Source of the DNA: Stutzerimonas stutzeri
Lineage (GTDB): Bacteria; Pseudomonadota; Gammaproteobacteria; Pseudomonadales; Pseudomonadaceae
DNA length: 64,000 nucleotides
Direction: 5' to 3'
NCBI GenBank assembly: GCA_019056435.1
Contig: CP077641.1
Span: 1,302,001 to 1,366,000 of the forward strand
The translations under genes were made by a program, and so were the position numbers. Below, in pieces: positions 29,962 to 41,721 of the stretch. The first letter of the stretch is position 1, and every line of letters begins with the position of its first letter. The notes under the pieces were generated by a model. It ran no database searches. It saw only the letters and a program-made list of their open reading frames with translations, and was not told the DNA's origin.

Positions 29962-31242
29962 TTACATGCCCAGCAGGTTCGGCAGCGCCAGCGAGATCGC
30001 GGGTACGTAGGTGATCAGCACCAGGAAGCTCAGCATCAGCGCGAGCCACGGCAGGACGGCGCGGATGACCTGGGTGACCGGCATGCCGGTCACCGCTGAG
30101 GCCACGAAGAGGTTCAGGCCCACCGGCGGCGTGATCAGACCGATTTCCATGTTCACCACCATGATGATGCCCAGGTGAATCGGGTCGATCCCGAGTTGAA
30201 TGGCGATCGGGAACAGGATGGGCGCCAGGATCAGGATGATCGCCGACGGCTCCATGAAGGCCCCCGCCACCAGCAGCACGATGTTCACCACCAGCAGGAA
30301 CATCCAGGGCTGCAGCCCGGCCTCGAGGACCATGGCGGTGATCTGCTGCGGAATCTGCTCGGTCGTCAACACATGCGCGAAGAGCATGGCGTTGGCGATG
30401 ATGAACATCAGCATGATCGACAGCTTGCCGGATTCCAGCAGCACCTTCGGGCAGTCGCGCAGGGTGATGTCCTTGTAGACGAACAGCGCGACGAAGGCCG
30501 AATACACCGCAGCCACCGCCGCCGCTTCGGTCGGGGTGAACATGCCGGTGTAGATGCCGCCGAGGATGATGACCATCAGCAGCAGGCCCCAGATCGCCTT
30601 GCGCGCGGCGGACAGCCACTCGCGGAAGGTGGCGCGCGGCATGGCGGGCAGGTTTTTCTTCACGGCGACGATGTAGATCGCCACCATCAGCCCTAAACCG
30701 AGCAGCAGGCCAGGCACGACACCGGCCATGAAGAGCTTGCCGACGGAGGTTTCGGTCGCCGCGGCGTATACCACCATGACGATCGACGGCGGGATCAGGA
30801 TGCCCAGCGTGCCGGCGTTACAGACGATGCCGGCGCCGAACGCCTGCGGGTAGCCCGAGCGGACCATGCCGGCGATGGCAATGGAGCCGACGGCCGCTAC
30901 CGTCGCCGGGGAGGAGCCCGACAGTGCGGCGAACAGCATGCAGGCCATGACCGCGCCGATGGCCAGGCCCCCGCGGATATGGCCGACGGTGGCGTTGGCA
31001 AAGTCGATCAGGCGCTTGGCCACGCCGCCGGTGGTCATGAAGGCGCCGGCGAGCAGGAAGAAGGGAATCGCCAGCAGGGTGTAGTGCTCCGAGGTCTCGA
31101 ACAGCTTGATCGCCAGCGATCGCACCGAGTCGGGGCTGAAGAAGATGATGGTCATCGAGCCGGCGAGGCCGAGGGAGATGGCAACCGGCACGCCGATGAA
31201 CATCAGCGCGAAGAGCGCGAGGAACAGGAACAGGATAGTCAT
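29962..31242 (-). CDS. dctM: TRAP C4-dicarboxylate transporter, large membrane subunit
   Basis: 426 residues, the usual DctM length, with about 12 membrane spans, for example LFLALFALMFIGVPVAISLGLAG at the start. The conserved loops of the family are present (GVAKRLIDFANATVGHIRGGLAIG, LTTEQIPQQI, EIGLITPPVGLNLF). It carries out sodium-coupled uptake of succinate, malate or fumarate together with DctQ and DctP. It overlaps dctQ by one base (TAATG-type junction) and is followed by a strong terminator. Confidence 0.95.
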   Translation of the reverse strand: MTILFLFLALFALMFIGVPVAISLGLAGSMTIIFFSPDSVRSLAIKLFETSEHYTLLAIPFFLLAGAFMTTGGVAKRLIDFANATVGHIRGGLAIGAVMACMLFAALSGSSPATVAAVGSIAIAGMVRSGYPQAFGAGIVCNAGTLGILIPPSIVMVVYAAATETSVGKLFMAGVVPGLLLGLGLMVAIYIVAVKKNLPAMPRATFREWLSAARKAIWGLLLMVIILGGIYTGMFTPTEAAAVAAVYSAFVALFVYKDITLRDCPKVLLESGKLSIMLMFIIANAMLFAHVLTTEQIPQQITAMVLEAGLQPWMFLLVVNIVLLVAGAFMEPSAIILILAPILFPIAIQLGIDPIHLGIIMVVNMEIGLITPPVGLNLFVASAVTGMPVTQVIRAVLPWLALMLSFLVLITYVPAISLALPNLLGM

Positions 31243-31877
31243 TATTTCGGCTCCTCTTCACCGAGTTTGGCCGCTTCGGCGGCTTCGTCGGCCAGCCCCA
31301 GCCCGGTCTGCTCGTTGCGCAGGATGCGCACGAAGATTTCACCGAAACGGATGAACACCATGGCGAAGCCGATGGGCACGATCATCCCGATATGCCACTG
31401 CTTGATGCCGATGTGACCAAGGTCTTCGGCACCGATATTGGCGATGAACAGGGCCTTGATCCATTCGTAGCTGGCCACGCTGAGCAGGCCGGCATAACCG
31501 AGGCAGAACAGGCAGGCGAGGATGCCGATGTAGCGCTGCACAGGGCGCGGCGCGAGCTTGACCAGCGCATCGACGCCGATGTGGCCGGCGGTGCGTACGC
31601 CATAGGCCAGACCGGAGAAGATCAGCCAGGCGAACAGGGCCTTGGTCAGCGCGGTGCTCCAGGTCATCGACTGGGCCAGATCGATGATGAAGTCGCCCAG
31701 CATGAAGAAGAACTCGCTGGTCGGCTCGAAGGCATCGCCGATGCTGTAGAAGACGGTATAGAGGTTGTTCAGAACCACGTAAACGAAGGTCACCAGCGTC
31801 ATGGCGGCCAGCAGGAAGGCGATGAACCCCTCCTCGAAGTGGTCCCAGACGCGCCAGAGGGCGTTCATGGATGACAT
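31242..31877 (-). CDS. dctQ: TRAP C4-dicarboxylate transporter, small membrane subunit
   Basis: 211 residues with four membrane spans (for example FIAFLLAAMTLVTFVYVVLNNLY and LACLFCLGYAGLLSVASYEWI) and the family sequence AWLIFSGLAYGVRTAGHIGVDALV. It bridges the binding protein and DctM. It has a long charged C-terminal tail. It lies 217 bases downstream of dctP, a typical spacing where the binding protein is made in excess, and just upstream of dctM. Confidence 0.93.
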   Translation of the reverse strand: MSSMNALWRVWDHFEEGFIAFLLAAMTLVTFVYVVLNNLYTVFYSIGDAFEPTSEFFFMLGDFIIDLAQSMTWSTALTKALFAWLIFSGLAYGVRTAGHIGVDALVKLAPRPVQRYIGILACLFCLGYAGLLSVASYEWIKALFIANIGAEDLGHIGIKQWHIGMIVPIGFAMVFIRFGEIFVRILRNEQTGLGLADEAAEAAKLGEEEPK

Positions 31878-32063
31878 CTCCCGATGGATTGCATTTTGTT
31901 CGATGTGGCGGACAGAACGTGCGCCATGAGCCGGTCAGCCGACCGGAAGACAGAGCAATGAAAAACGCTGATTTTACGTGCGCACCGGGCATGAAGCGTG
32001 CGAACCCTGTCGCTGCCGGCCGCTTGTCTTTTCACTGGGCTGTCGCTATCGCAAGGGTTGGTT

Positions 32064-32086
32064 GGAGGGCGGGTTCGCCGCCCTCC
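32064..32086. repeat. Intercistronic hairpin after dctP
   Basis: GGAGGGCGG pairs perfectly with CCGCCCTCC around a five-base loop, 8 bases beyond the dctP stop and before dctQ. There is no T run, so it is more likely a message-stabilising element that raises DctP relative to DctQM than a full terminator. Confidence 0.55.
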
Positions 32087-32094
32087 GGCAAGGC

Positions 32095-33471
<1,377 letters not shown>

Positions 33472-34860
33472 CTATTCGCCCATATCGGGCGGGGTTCCGC
33501 CAGCGTCGGTGAATACCAGGCCGTGTTTGCGCAGCTTGTCGTGGAGGGTCTTGCGAGGGAGGCCGAGGGCTTCGGCGACGCTGCGCAGCGAGGGGTGCGG
33601 GCGGCTCAGTTCGGCGGCGATCAGCGCGCGCTCGTAGGCATCGACCTGATCGTTCAGCGAGCTACCCACAGGCGCGGGGATTTGCGCCACCGGCAGCGCT
33701 TCGTCCAGCCCCAGCTCCAGGCCCAGGGCAAAGCGCTCGGCGGTGTTCTGCAGTTCACGCACGTTGCCTGGCCAGCTATGGCGCAGCAGTTGCGCGCGCT
33801 GCTCGGGGCGAGGTTCGCGCAGCGGCAGGCCGTGCCGGTTGGCACCGGCTTCGGCAAAGTAGCGGAACAGCAGCAGCACGTCTTCGCTGCGTTCACGAAG
33901 CGGCGGGATGCGCAGGGGCGCAACGTTCAGCCGGTAATAAAGGTCGGCGCGGAATCGGCCCTGGTCGGCTGCCTGGCGCAGGTCTTCCTTGGTCGCCGCG
34001 ATGACCCGGATGTCGAGTGGAATCGACTGGTTGCCGCCCAGCCGCTCGACGACCCGTTCCTGCAACATGCGCAGCAGCTTGACCTGCACGTCCAGGCTCA
34101 TGCTCTCGATTTCATCGAGGAACAGGGTGCCGCCGTTGGCGAACTCGAATTTGCCGATCCGACGCTTCTGCGCACCGGTGAAGGCGCCGGCCTCGTGGCC
34201 GAACAGCTCGCTCTCCACCACCGATTCGGCCAGCGCGCCGGCGTTGATGGCGACGAAGGGTCCGCTCCGCCGGTTGGACAGATCGTGCAGGGCGCGGGCA
34301 ACCACCTCCTTGCCGGCGCCGGTTTCACCGAGGATCAGCACGTCGGCCTGAGTTCCGGCCAGCGCTCCGATCTGTTCGCGCAGGCGCTGCATGGCCGGCG
34401 ACTGGCCGAGCAGCCGACCGGACAATTGCTGGCGGTCGGCCAGGGCCAGACGCAGGCTGCGGTTGTCGAGCACCAGCTTGCGCAGGGCCAAGGCGCGCCG
34501 CACGCTGTCGAGCAACGCTTCGCTGGGAAAGGGCTTCTCGAGAAAGTCATAGGCCCCGGCGCGCATGGCCTGAACCGCGAGCTGGATGTCGCCATGGCCG
34601 GTGATCAACAGCACCGGCAGCTCACTGTCGAGTGCATGCAGCCGCTGCTGCAGCTCGAGGCCGTCGATGCCCGGCATGCGGATGTCGCTCACGACCACGC
34701 CAGGCCAGTCCGGCGGCAGCATGGCGGCGAGGCCGCGCGCGTCAGCCAGACCGACGGCCTTGATGCCGGCGAGGTCGAGCGTCTGGCTCAGGGCCTTGCG
34801 CAGATGAGGATCGTCGTCGACCAGGACAACCTGGGTCTGCGGGTCGATCTGGCTGGTCAT
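33472..34860 (-). CDS. dctD: C4-dicarboxylate response regulator, sigma-54 activator
   Basis: 462 residues. The receiver domain (about 8-125) has Asp59 in VVSDIRMPG. The central AAA+ domain (about 145-370) has Walker A GETGAGKE, the sigma-54 contact loop GAFTGA and Walker B GTLFLDEIE. A Fis-type helix-turn-helix is at the C-terminus (SVAEALGLPRKTLHDKLRKHG). When phosphorylated by DctB it should activate the sigma-54 promoter of dctP directly downstream. The gene is separated from the dctB stop by only one base. Confidence 0.95.
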   Translation of the reverse strand: MTSQIDPQTQVVLVDDDPHLRKALSQTLDLAGIKAVGLADARGLAAMLPPDWPGVVVSDIRMPGIDGLELQQRLHALDSELPVLLITGHGDIQLAVQAMRAGAYDFLEKPFPSEALLDSVRRALALRKLVLDNRSLRLALADRQQLSGRLLGQSPAMQRLREQIGALAGTQADVLILGETGAGKEVVARALHDLSNRRSGPFVAINAGALAESVVESELFGHEAGAFTGAQKRRIGKFEFANGGTLFLDEIESMSLDVQVKLLRMLQERVVERLGGNQSIPLDIRVIAATKEDLRQAADQGRFRADLYYRLNVAPLRIPPLRERSEDVLLLFRYFAEAGANRHGLPLREPRPEQRAQLLRHSWPGNVRELQNTAERFALGLELGLDEALPVAQIPAPVGSSLNDQVDAYERALIAAELSRPHPSLRSVAEALGLPRKTLHDKLRKHGLVFTDAGGTPPDMGE

Positions 34861-34861
34861 G

Positions 34862-36660
34862 CTAGTCCTCGCTGGGGAAGGCCACGCCGGGGTCGGCCGA
34901 TTGCAGGAAGAGGGTGATCTGGGCGCCGCCCTCGCGGTGATTGCCGAGGGTCAGCTCGCCGTCGAGCGCGCGCGCCAGGGTATCGCAGATCGCGAGGCCC
35001 AGGCCCAGCCCTGGGTGCTGGTCTTGGTGGTGAAGAAGGGCTCGCGGGCACGTTGCAACGCTTCGGCGGAAAAGCCCGGCCCGTTGTCACGTATCGTCAA
35101 GAGCACGCCGTCGCCCTGGCGCTCGGCACGCAGCCAGATGCGCCGTATCGGAGGACGCTCGTTGAGCGCATCCAGAGCGTTGGCCAGCAGATTGGCGAGG
35201 ATCTGCCGCAGCCGGGTTTCACCACCCTGGACCCAGAGCGTTGCGTCCGGCAGGTCGCGAATCAGTTCGACGTTCATCGCCTGGCGACGCTTGGCCAGCA
35301 GCGCCAGTGCATCGTCCAGGGCCGGTTGCAGCGCGACCCGCTCCGGCGCGTGGCGATCACGGCGGGCAAAGGCCCGCAGGTGGGCAATGATCGAAGCCAT
35401 GCGCGCCGTCAGTTCGCTGATCAGCTTGAGGTTGTCGCGTGCTTCCTCGTTGCGCTGCTGATCGAGCAGCACGCCGGCATTGTCCGCGTAGCTGCGAATG
35501 GCGCCGAGTGGCTGGTTCAATTCGTGACTGATGCTGGCGGACATGGTCCCCAGGGCAGACAGCTTGCCGGCCTGCAGCAATTCGTCCTGCGCGCGGACCA
35601 GCTCCTGCTGCGCCTGCTCGCGCTCGAGCACCTCCTGCTTGAGGCGGCTGTTCAGCGCCTCGAGGTCCTGGGTGCGCTCTTGTACGCGGCGCTCCAGTTG
35701 CTGGCGTGCCTTGGCATCCAGGGCGATGCGCTCCAGGTAGTGGCGGCGACGCTGCATCATCAGGCCGAGCAGCAAGAGCACGGCGGCCAGGGTCGCGGCG
35801 CCGATCGCGACCACCGTGCGTACCGGACGCTCCACCAGGCTGATCGGGGCAAGGATGCGTACCGTCCAGTCGATCTCCTTGAGTTCGCGGCTCTGAATCA
35901 GCCAGGCGCCGAGGTCGAGGGTCAGGTTCCGTGGCTCCAGGGTCGGATAGGGCCGGTCGAATGCGATCTGTTCCCGCTCGTCGTTATCTAGTGCACGGCT
36001 GGCGCGGAATCGCCACTCGGGACGGGACGTGAGGATCACCACGCCGAAGTTGTCCGTCACCATCAGTTGTTCCGGCGTGTTGCCCCAGAGCGTCTCGGTG
36101 TGGTCCAGGTCGACCTTCACCACCAGTGCGCCCAGGGCTTCCTCGCCGTCGCGCACGGCGGCGCCGAAGTAGTAACCGCGTTTGCCGGAGGTCGTACCCA
36201 GGCCGAAGAATCGACCGAGCTCACCGGCCAGCGCCTGACGGAAATAGGGACGGAAGGCGAAATTGCGATCGACGAAGCTGTCTTCGTCGTTCCAGTTCGA
36301 CGCGGCCAGCGTCGTGCCATCCGGCGCCATGAGGTAGATGACGTCCGCACCGGTCTGCTTGCGCAGTTGATCGAGCAGCCGATTGGCCGCGTCCCGGGCC
36401 GCGGGATTCTGGGCATCGCGCAGGGCTGCGCGCAGCGTCGGCAGGTCGCCCAGGATGCGTGGCAGCACTTCGTAGCGACGCAGCGAGCCGAGCAGGTTGG
36501 CGACATAGAGGTCAAGCGTCTGGCGGTTCTGCTCGATCAGCTCGTTGCTGTAGTAACGCTCGGCCAGTCGCTGCAACGGCCAGAGCAGGGGAAACAGCAG
36601 CAATGCCAGCAACGCGAGATTGCGCCAGCGAGGGCGACGGGGTGATTCGACTGGAGTCAT
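34862..36660 (-). CDS. dctB: C4-dicarboxylate sensor histidine kinase, frameshifted near the end
   Basis: 599 residues after correction. Two membrane segments (about 15-32 and 292-312) bracket a periplasmic double-Cache/PDC sensor typical of DctB (IYLMAPDGTTLAASNW, GVVILTSRPEWRFRA). Then come a coiled-coil linker rich in Glu/Gln/Arg, HisKA (ISHELNQPLGAIRSYADN) and HATPase (DNGPGFSAEAL, PFFTTK). The frame breaks near 35009-35011. One missing base restores TQGLGLGLAICDTLARALDG and a stop at 34862, right before dctD. It senses external dicarboxylates and controls dctPQM through DctD. Confidence 0.9.
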
Positions 36661-36731
36661 GCGGATGCGCCTGTAGATGCGGCACATTATGCACGTTCGG
36701 CAGGTGCGCGGCGTGTCGCTCAGCGCCTTTG

Positions 36732-37628
36732 TCAGGCCGCTCCGCGTTCGTCGAGCCGGGTGCGAGGGGTGGCGAGGCACTGGTCCATGGCCGTCGCCCA
36801 ATCTGGCAGTTCAATGCGCCAGTCGTGCTGCAGGCGGTCGCAGCTCAGGCGGGAATTGAGGGGGCGCTGGGCAACGGTGGGGTAGTCTTGCGCAGGGATT
36901 GGCAGGATCTTGGCGTGAGGGCGGCCTTGCTGGCGCAACTGCTCGGCGATGCGCAGGGCGAAGCCGTACCAGGAGGTCTCGCCGGTTGCGGTCAGATGGT
37001 AGAGCCCCATGGGGCCGCCGCTGCCGTTGCGCCATTTGCGAATCATTTCAGCGGTCACCGTCGCCAGCGTGCCGGCCCAGGTCGGCGCACCGATTTCGTT
37101 GTCGACCACCGACAGCGCGTCCCGCTCCTGCATCAGCCGCTGCATGGTCAGCAGGAAGTTGCGCCCGTGGGTCGAATACACCCAGCTGGTGCGCAGGATC
37201 AGGTGCTCATCGAAGACAGCCTGGATCGCCCGTTCGCCGGCCAGTTTGCTGGCGCCGTAGACGCCCAGCGGCGCTGGCTGATCGTCTTCACGGTAGGGCG
37301 CAGGCTTGCTGCCGTCGAACACGTAATCGGTGGAATAGTGGATGAGCGGGACGCCCAGCGTTGCCGCTTCCTCGGCGAGCACACCGGGTGCGGTCGCGTT
37401 CACCGCATAGGCCTGCGCCTGGTTGTGCTCGGCCGCATCCACGGCAGTGTAGGCCGCCGCGTTGACGATCAGGTCGGGACGCAGCTGTCGGACCTGTTGG
37501 CGGATCTGCGCCGAGTCGGCCAGGTTCAGCGCCTGTTGCCCCAGTGCCAGCACCTCCCCTTCACCGGCTAATGCGAGTTGCAGCTCGCGCGACAGTTGCC
37601 CCCGGCTGCCGGTGATGAGGATCTTCAC
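36732..37628 (-). CDS. rmlD: dTDP-4-dehydrorhamnose reductase
   Basis: 298 residues. It makes the last step to dTDP-L-rhamnose, reducing the 4-keto group with NAD(P)H. The Rossmann motif is ILITGSRGQLSREL, with NAAAYTAVDAAE and the catalytic region STDYVFDG plus YGASKLAGE (Tyr-x3-Lys). The start is a GTG whose first bases overlap the rmlC stop (GTGA). It is the last gene of rmlBACD, 71 bases before dctB in the same direction. dTDP-rhamnose feeds LPS or exopolysaccharide synthesis. Confidence 0.94.
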   Translation of the reverse strand: MKILITGSRGQLSRELQLALAGEGEVLALGQQALNLADSAQIRQQVRQLRPDLIVNAAAYTAVDAAEHNQAQAYAVNATAPGVLAEEAATLGVPLIHYSTDYVFDGSKPAPYREDDQPAPLGVYGASKLAGERAIQAVFDEHLILRTSWVYSTHGRNFLLTMQRLMQERDALSVVDNEIGAPTWAGTLATVTAEMIRKWRNGSGGPMGLYHLTATGETSWYGFALRIAEQLRQQGRPHAKILPIPAQDYPTVAQRPLNSRLSCDRLQHDWRIELPDWATAMDQCLATPRTRLDERGAA

Positions 37629-38166
37629 GCGAACAGCTCCGCTTCGCTGAGCACCTTGCCGTCGATGTCCTTCTGCGACAGCTGCGGTGGCTCCTCGATC
37701 GGCCAGTCGATGCCGATCTGCGGGTCGTTCCACAGCAGCGAGCGCTCGTGAGCCGGGGCGTAGTAGTCGGTGGTCTTGTAGAGGAACTCGGCGCTCTCGC
37801 TGAGCACCACGAAGCCGTGGGCGAAACCCTCCGGTATCCACAGTTGCCGTTGGTTGGCCGCGCTCAGGTGACACCCGACCCAGCGGCCGAAGGTCGGCGA
37901 GCTGCGGCGCAGGTCGACGGCGACGTCGAACACCTCGCCGGCCACCACTCGCACCAGCTTCCCCTGCGGCTGCTGGATCTGGTAGTGCAAGCCGCGCAGC
38001 ACGCCGCGCTGCGACTTGGAGTGGTTGTCCTGCACGAAGCCGCGCTTGACCCCCGTCGCGGCCTCGAAGGCCGCGGCGTTGAAGCTTTCGTAGAAAAAGC
38101 CGCGCTCGTCGCCGAACACCTTCGGCTCGATGATCAGCACCTCGGGAATGTCGGTCTTGATGACGT

Positions 38167-38170
<4 letters not shown>
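37625..38170 (-). CDS. rmlC: dTDP-4-dehydrorhamnose 3,5-epimerase
   Basis: 181 residues, the normal length. Cupin-fold epimerase converting dTDP-4-keto-6-deoxyglucose to the L-lyxo isomer. Landmarks: [29 protein letters not shown] (catalytic His), [18 protein letters not shown], and the Tyr region in [10 protein letters not shown]. It overlaps both rmlA and rmlD by four bases. Confidence 0.95.
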
Positions 38171-40105
<1,935 letters not shown>

Positions 40106-40331
40106 GTCGATAGGCTTCCTTGGCGCGCTACAGAGCTTCAGGCTCCAGGCATGTCGGCAGATAGACCGGCCGCGTCTGCAAAAATTCCCACGCGCAGCGT
40201 CGCCTGGCCGACGGTTGTTGCCGAGGTGTCGCGAAGTGCGCAACGGCGGGCATTGGGGGTGATCTGCAGCACTGTGAGCCGGTTGACGATTGCAGTAGTA
40301 TCGCGGCTCCGCAACCGCCGGTAGCAATGGA

Positions 40332-40595
40332 ATGCCCGACCGTAACGAACAGCTCGACGAACTGCTGGTGTTCACCGCGCGCAGTATCTCTCAATTGACC
40401 GAAGCCTTGAATGCGCTGTCCTTCGAGCTGATGGCCAGCGAAGATCCGGCCGTGCGCATCGCCAGCCGCCGGATGGTGTCACGCATCGCGGCCGTGCAGG
40501 CGGGCTTCGAGCAGCGTTGGCGTCAGCTCGGCCCGCTGCCGGAGGGTGAGCCCGTTGTGGTGCCGATGGACGACGACGCCTCCTTGCGCGACTAG
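40332..40595 (+). CDS. Small acidic helical protein, unknown
   Basis: 87 residues, with no signal peptide or membrane segment. The sequence is mostly amphipathic helix ([27 protein letters not shown]) with an acidic, proline-containing tail ([19 protein letters not shown]). I do not recognise the family. It is divergent from rmlB and its stop overlaps by four bases the stop of the convergent transporter gene. Codon use looks coding (strong G/C at third positions), but the ribosome binding site is weak. Confidence 0.55.
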   Translation: MPDRNEQLDELLVFTARSISQLTEALNALSFELMASEDPAVRIASRRMVSRIAAVQAGFEQRWRQLGPLPEGEPVVVPMDDDASLRD

Positions 40596-41720
40596 CGCAA
40601 CGACACGCGCAGCCGCGACAGCGCACCGACGAAAAACACCGCGCCGATCACCGCGAGCGCCAGCAGCTGGGGCCAGACGATGGCCATGCCGGCATCGCGG
40701 AACAGGATCGCCTGCGCCAGCTCGACGAAATGCGTGGTCGGCGCCACCAGCATGATGTTCTGCACCAGCTCCGGCATGCTCTCGCGCGGCGTCACGCCGC
40801 CGGAGAGGATCTGCAGCGGGATCAGCGTGAGGATCACCAGCAGGCCCAGCTGCGGCATGGAACGCGCCACCGTGCCGAAGAAGATGCCCATCGAGGTGGC
40901 GGCGAACAGGTGCAGCGCCGCGCCGCCGGCGAACAGCCACAGCGAGCCCTGGATCGGGATATCCAGCCAGCCCTCGACGACGAAGCGCAGGGCGAACGCC
41001 GCTGCTGCCAGCACCACCAGACCCATGGCCCAGACCTTGCCGACCATGATCTCGAACGGCGTCACCGGCATCACCAGGAGGTGCTCGATGGTGCCGTGCT
41101 CGCGCTCGCGGATCAGCGCCGCGCCGGTCAGGATGATCGCCAGCATGGTGATCTGGTTGATCACCTCGTTCACCGCGCCGAACCAGGCGCGGCTGAGGTT
41201 GGGGTTGAATGCGGTGCGCACCACCGCTTCGACCGGCAGCGCGTCTTCGCTGCGGTAGCGACGAACGAACTCGGCGGTCTCGCTGGCGATGATCTGCTGG
41301 ATGTGCCCGGCGCCGGTGAACGCCTGGCTGACCTGGGTGGCATCGACGTTGAGCTGGATGGTCGGCTGGCGGCCGGCGAGCAGGTCCTGCTGGAAGCGCG
41401 GCGGGATGTTCAGGGTGAAGGTGTAGAGGCCGTCGTCCATGCCGCTGTCCATCTCCTGATGGCTGATGGCCTTCGGCTCGATGAAGTAGGGCAGCTGAAA
41501 GGCGTTGACGATGCGTAGCGAGGCCTGCGAGCGGTCCTCGTCGACCACTGCGATGCTGGCGCGGTGCGGCGCCTCGAGGGATCGCCGTGGCGCCTTCGTA
41601 GATCGCCACGGTGAACGAATAGATGATCAGCACCAGCATCGCCGGGTCGCGGTAGAGGCTGCGCAGTTCCTTGAGGCCGAGCTGGAAGATGTTGCCGAGC
41701 TTGCGTCGCAGGCCACCCAT
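40592..41720 (-). CDS. ABC-2 type permease, YhhJ-like, frameshifted
   Basis: About 375 residues after correction. An N-terminal membrane segment (AMLVLIIYSFTVAIYEGAT) is followed by a large external domain (RIVNAFQLPYFIEPKAISHQEMD) and five C-terminal spans with the family sequence LIREREHGTIEHLLVMPVTPFEIMVGKVWAMGLVV. Homologues next to rbbA are called YhhJ. It likely forms a drug or unknown-substrate exporter with the preceding ATPase/permease. The frame breaks near 41566-41575, where removing one base reconnects the N-terminus to the rest. It begins one base after the rbbA stop. Confidence 0.86.
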
Positions 41721-41721
41721 G

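Noticed and set aside
34857..35090. A separate small minus-strand gene after dctB
   Set aside because: It is an out-of-frame reading of the dctB end. The correct continuation ends at 34862 with HATPase motifs.
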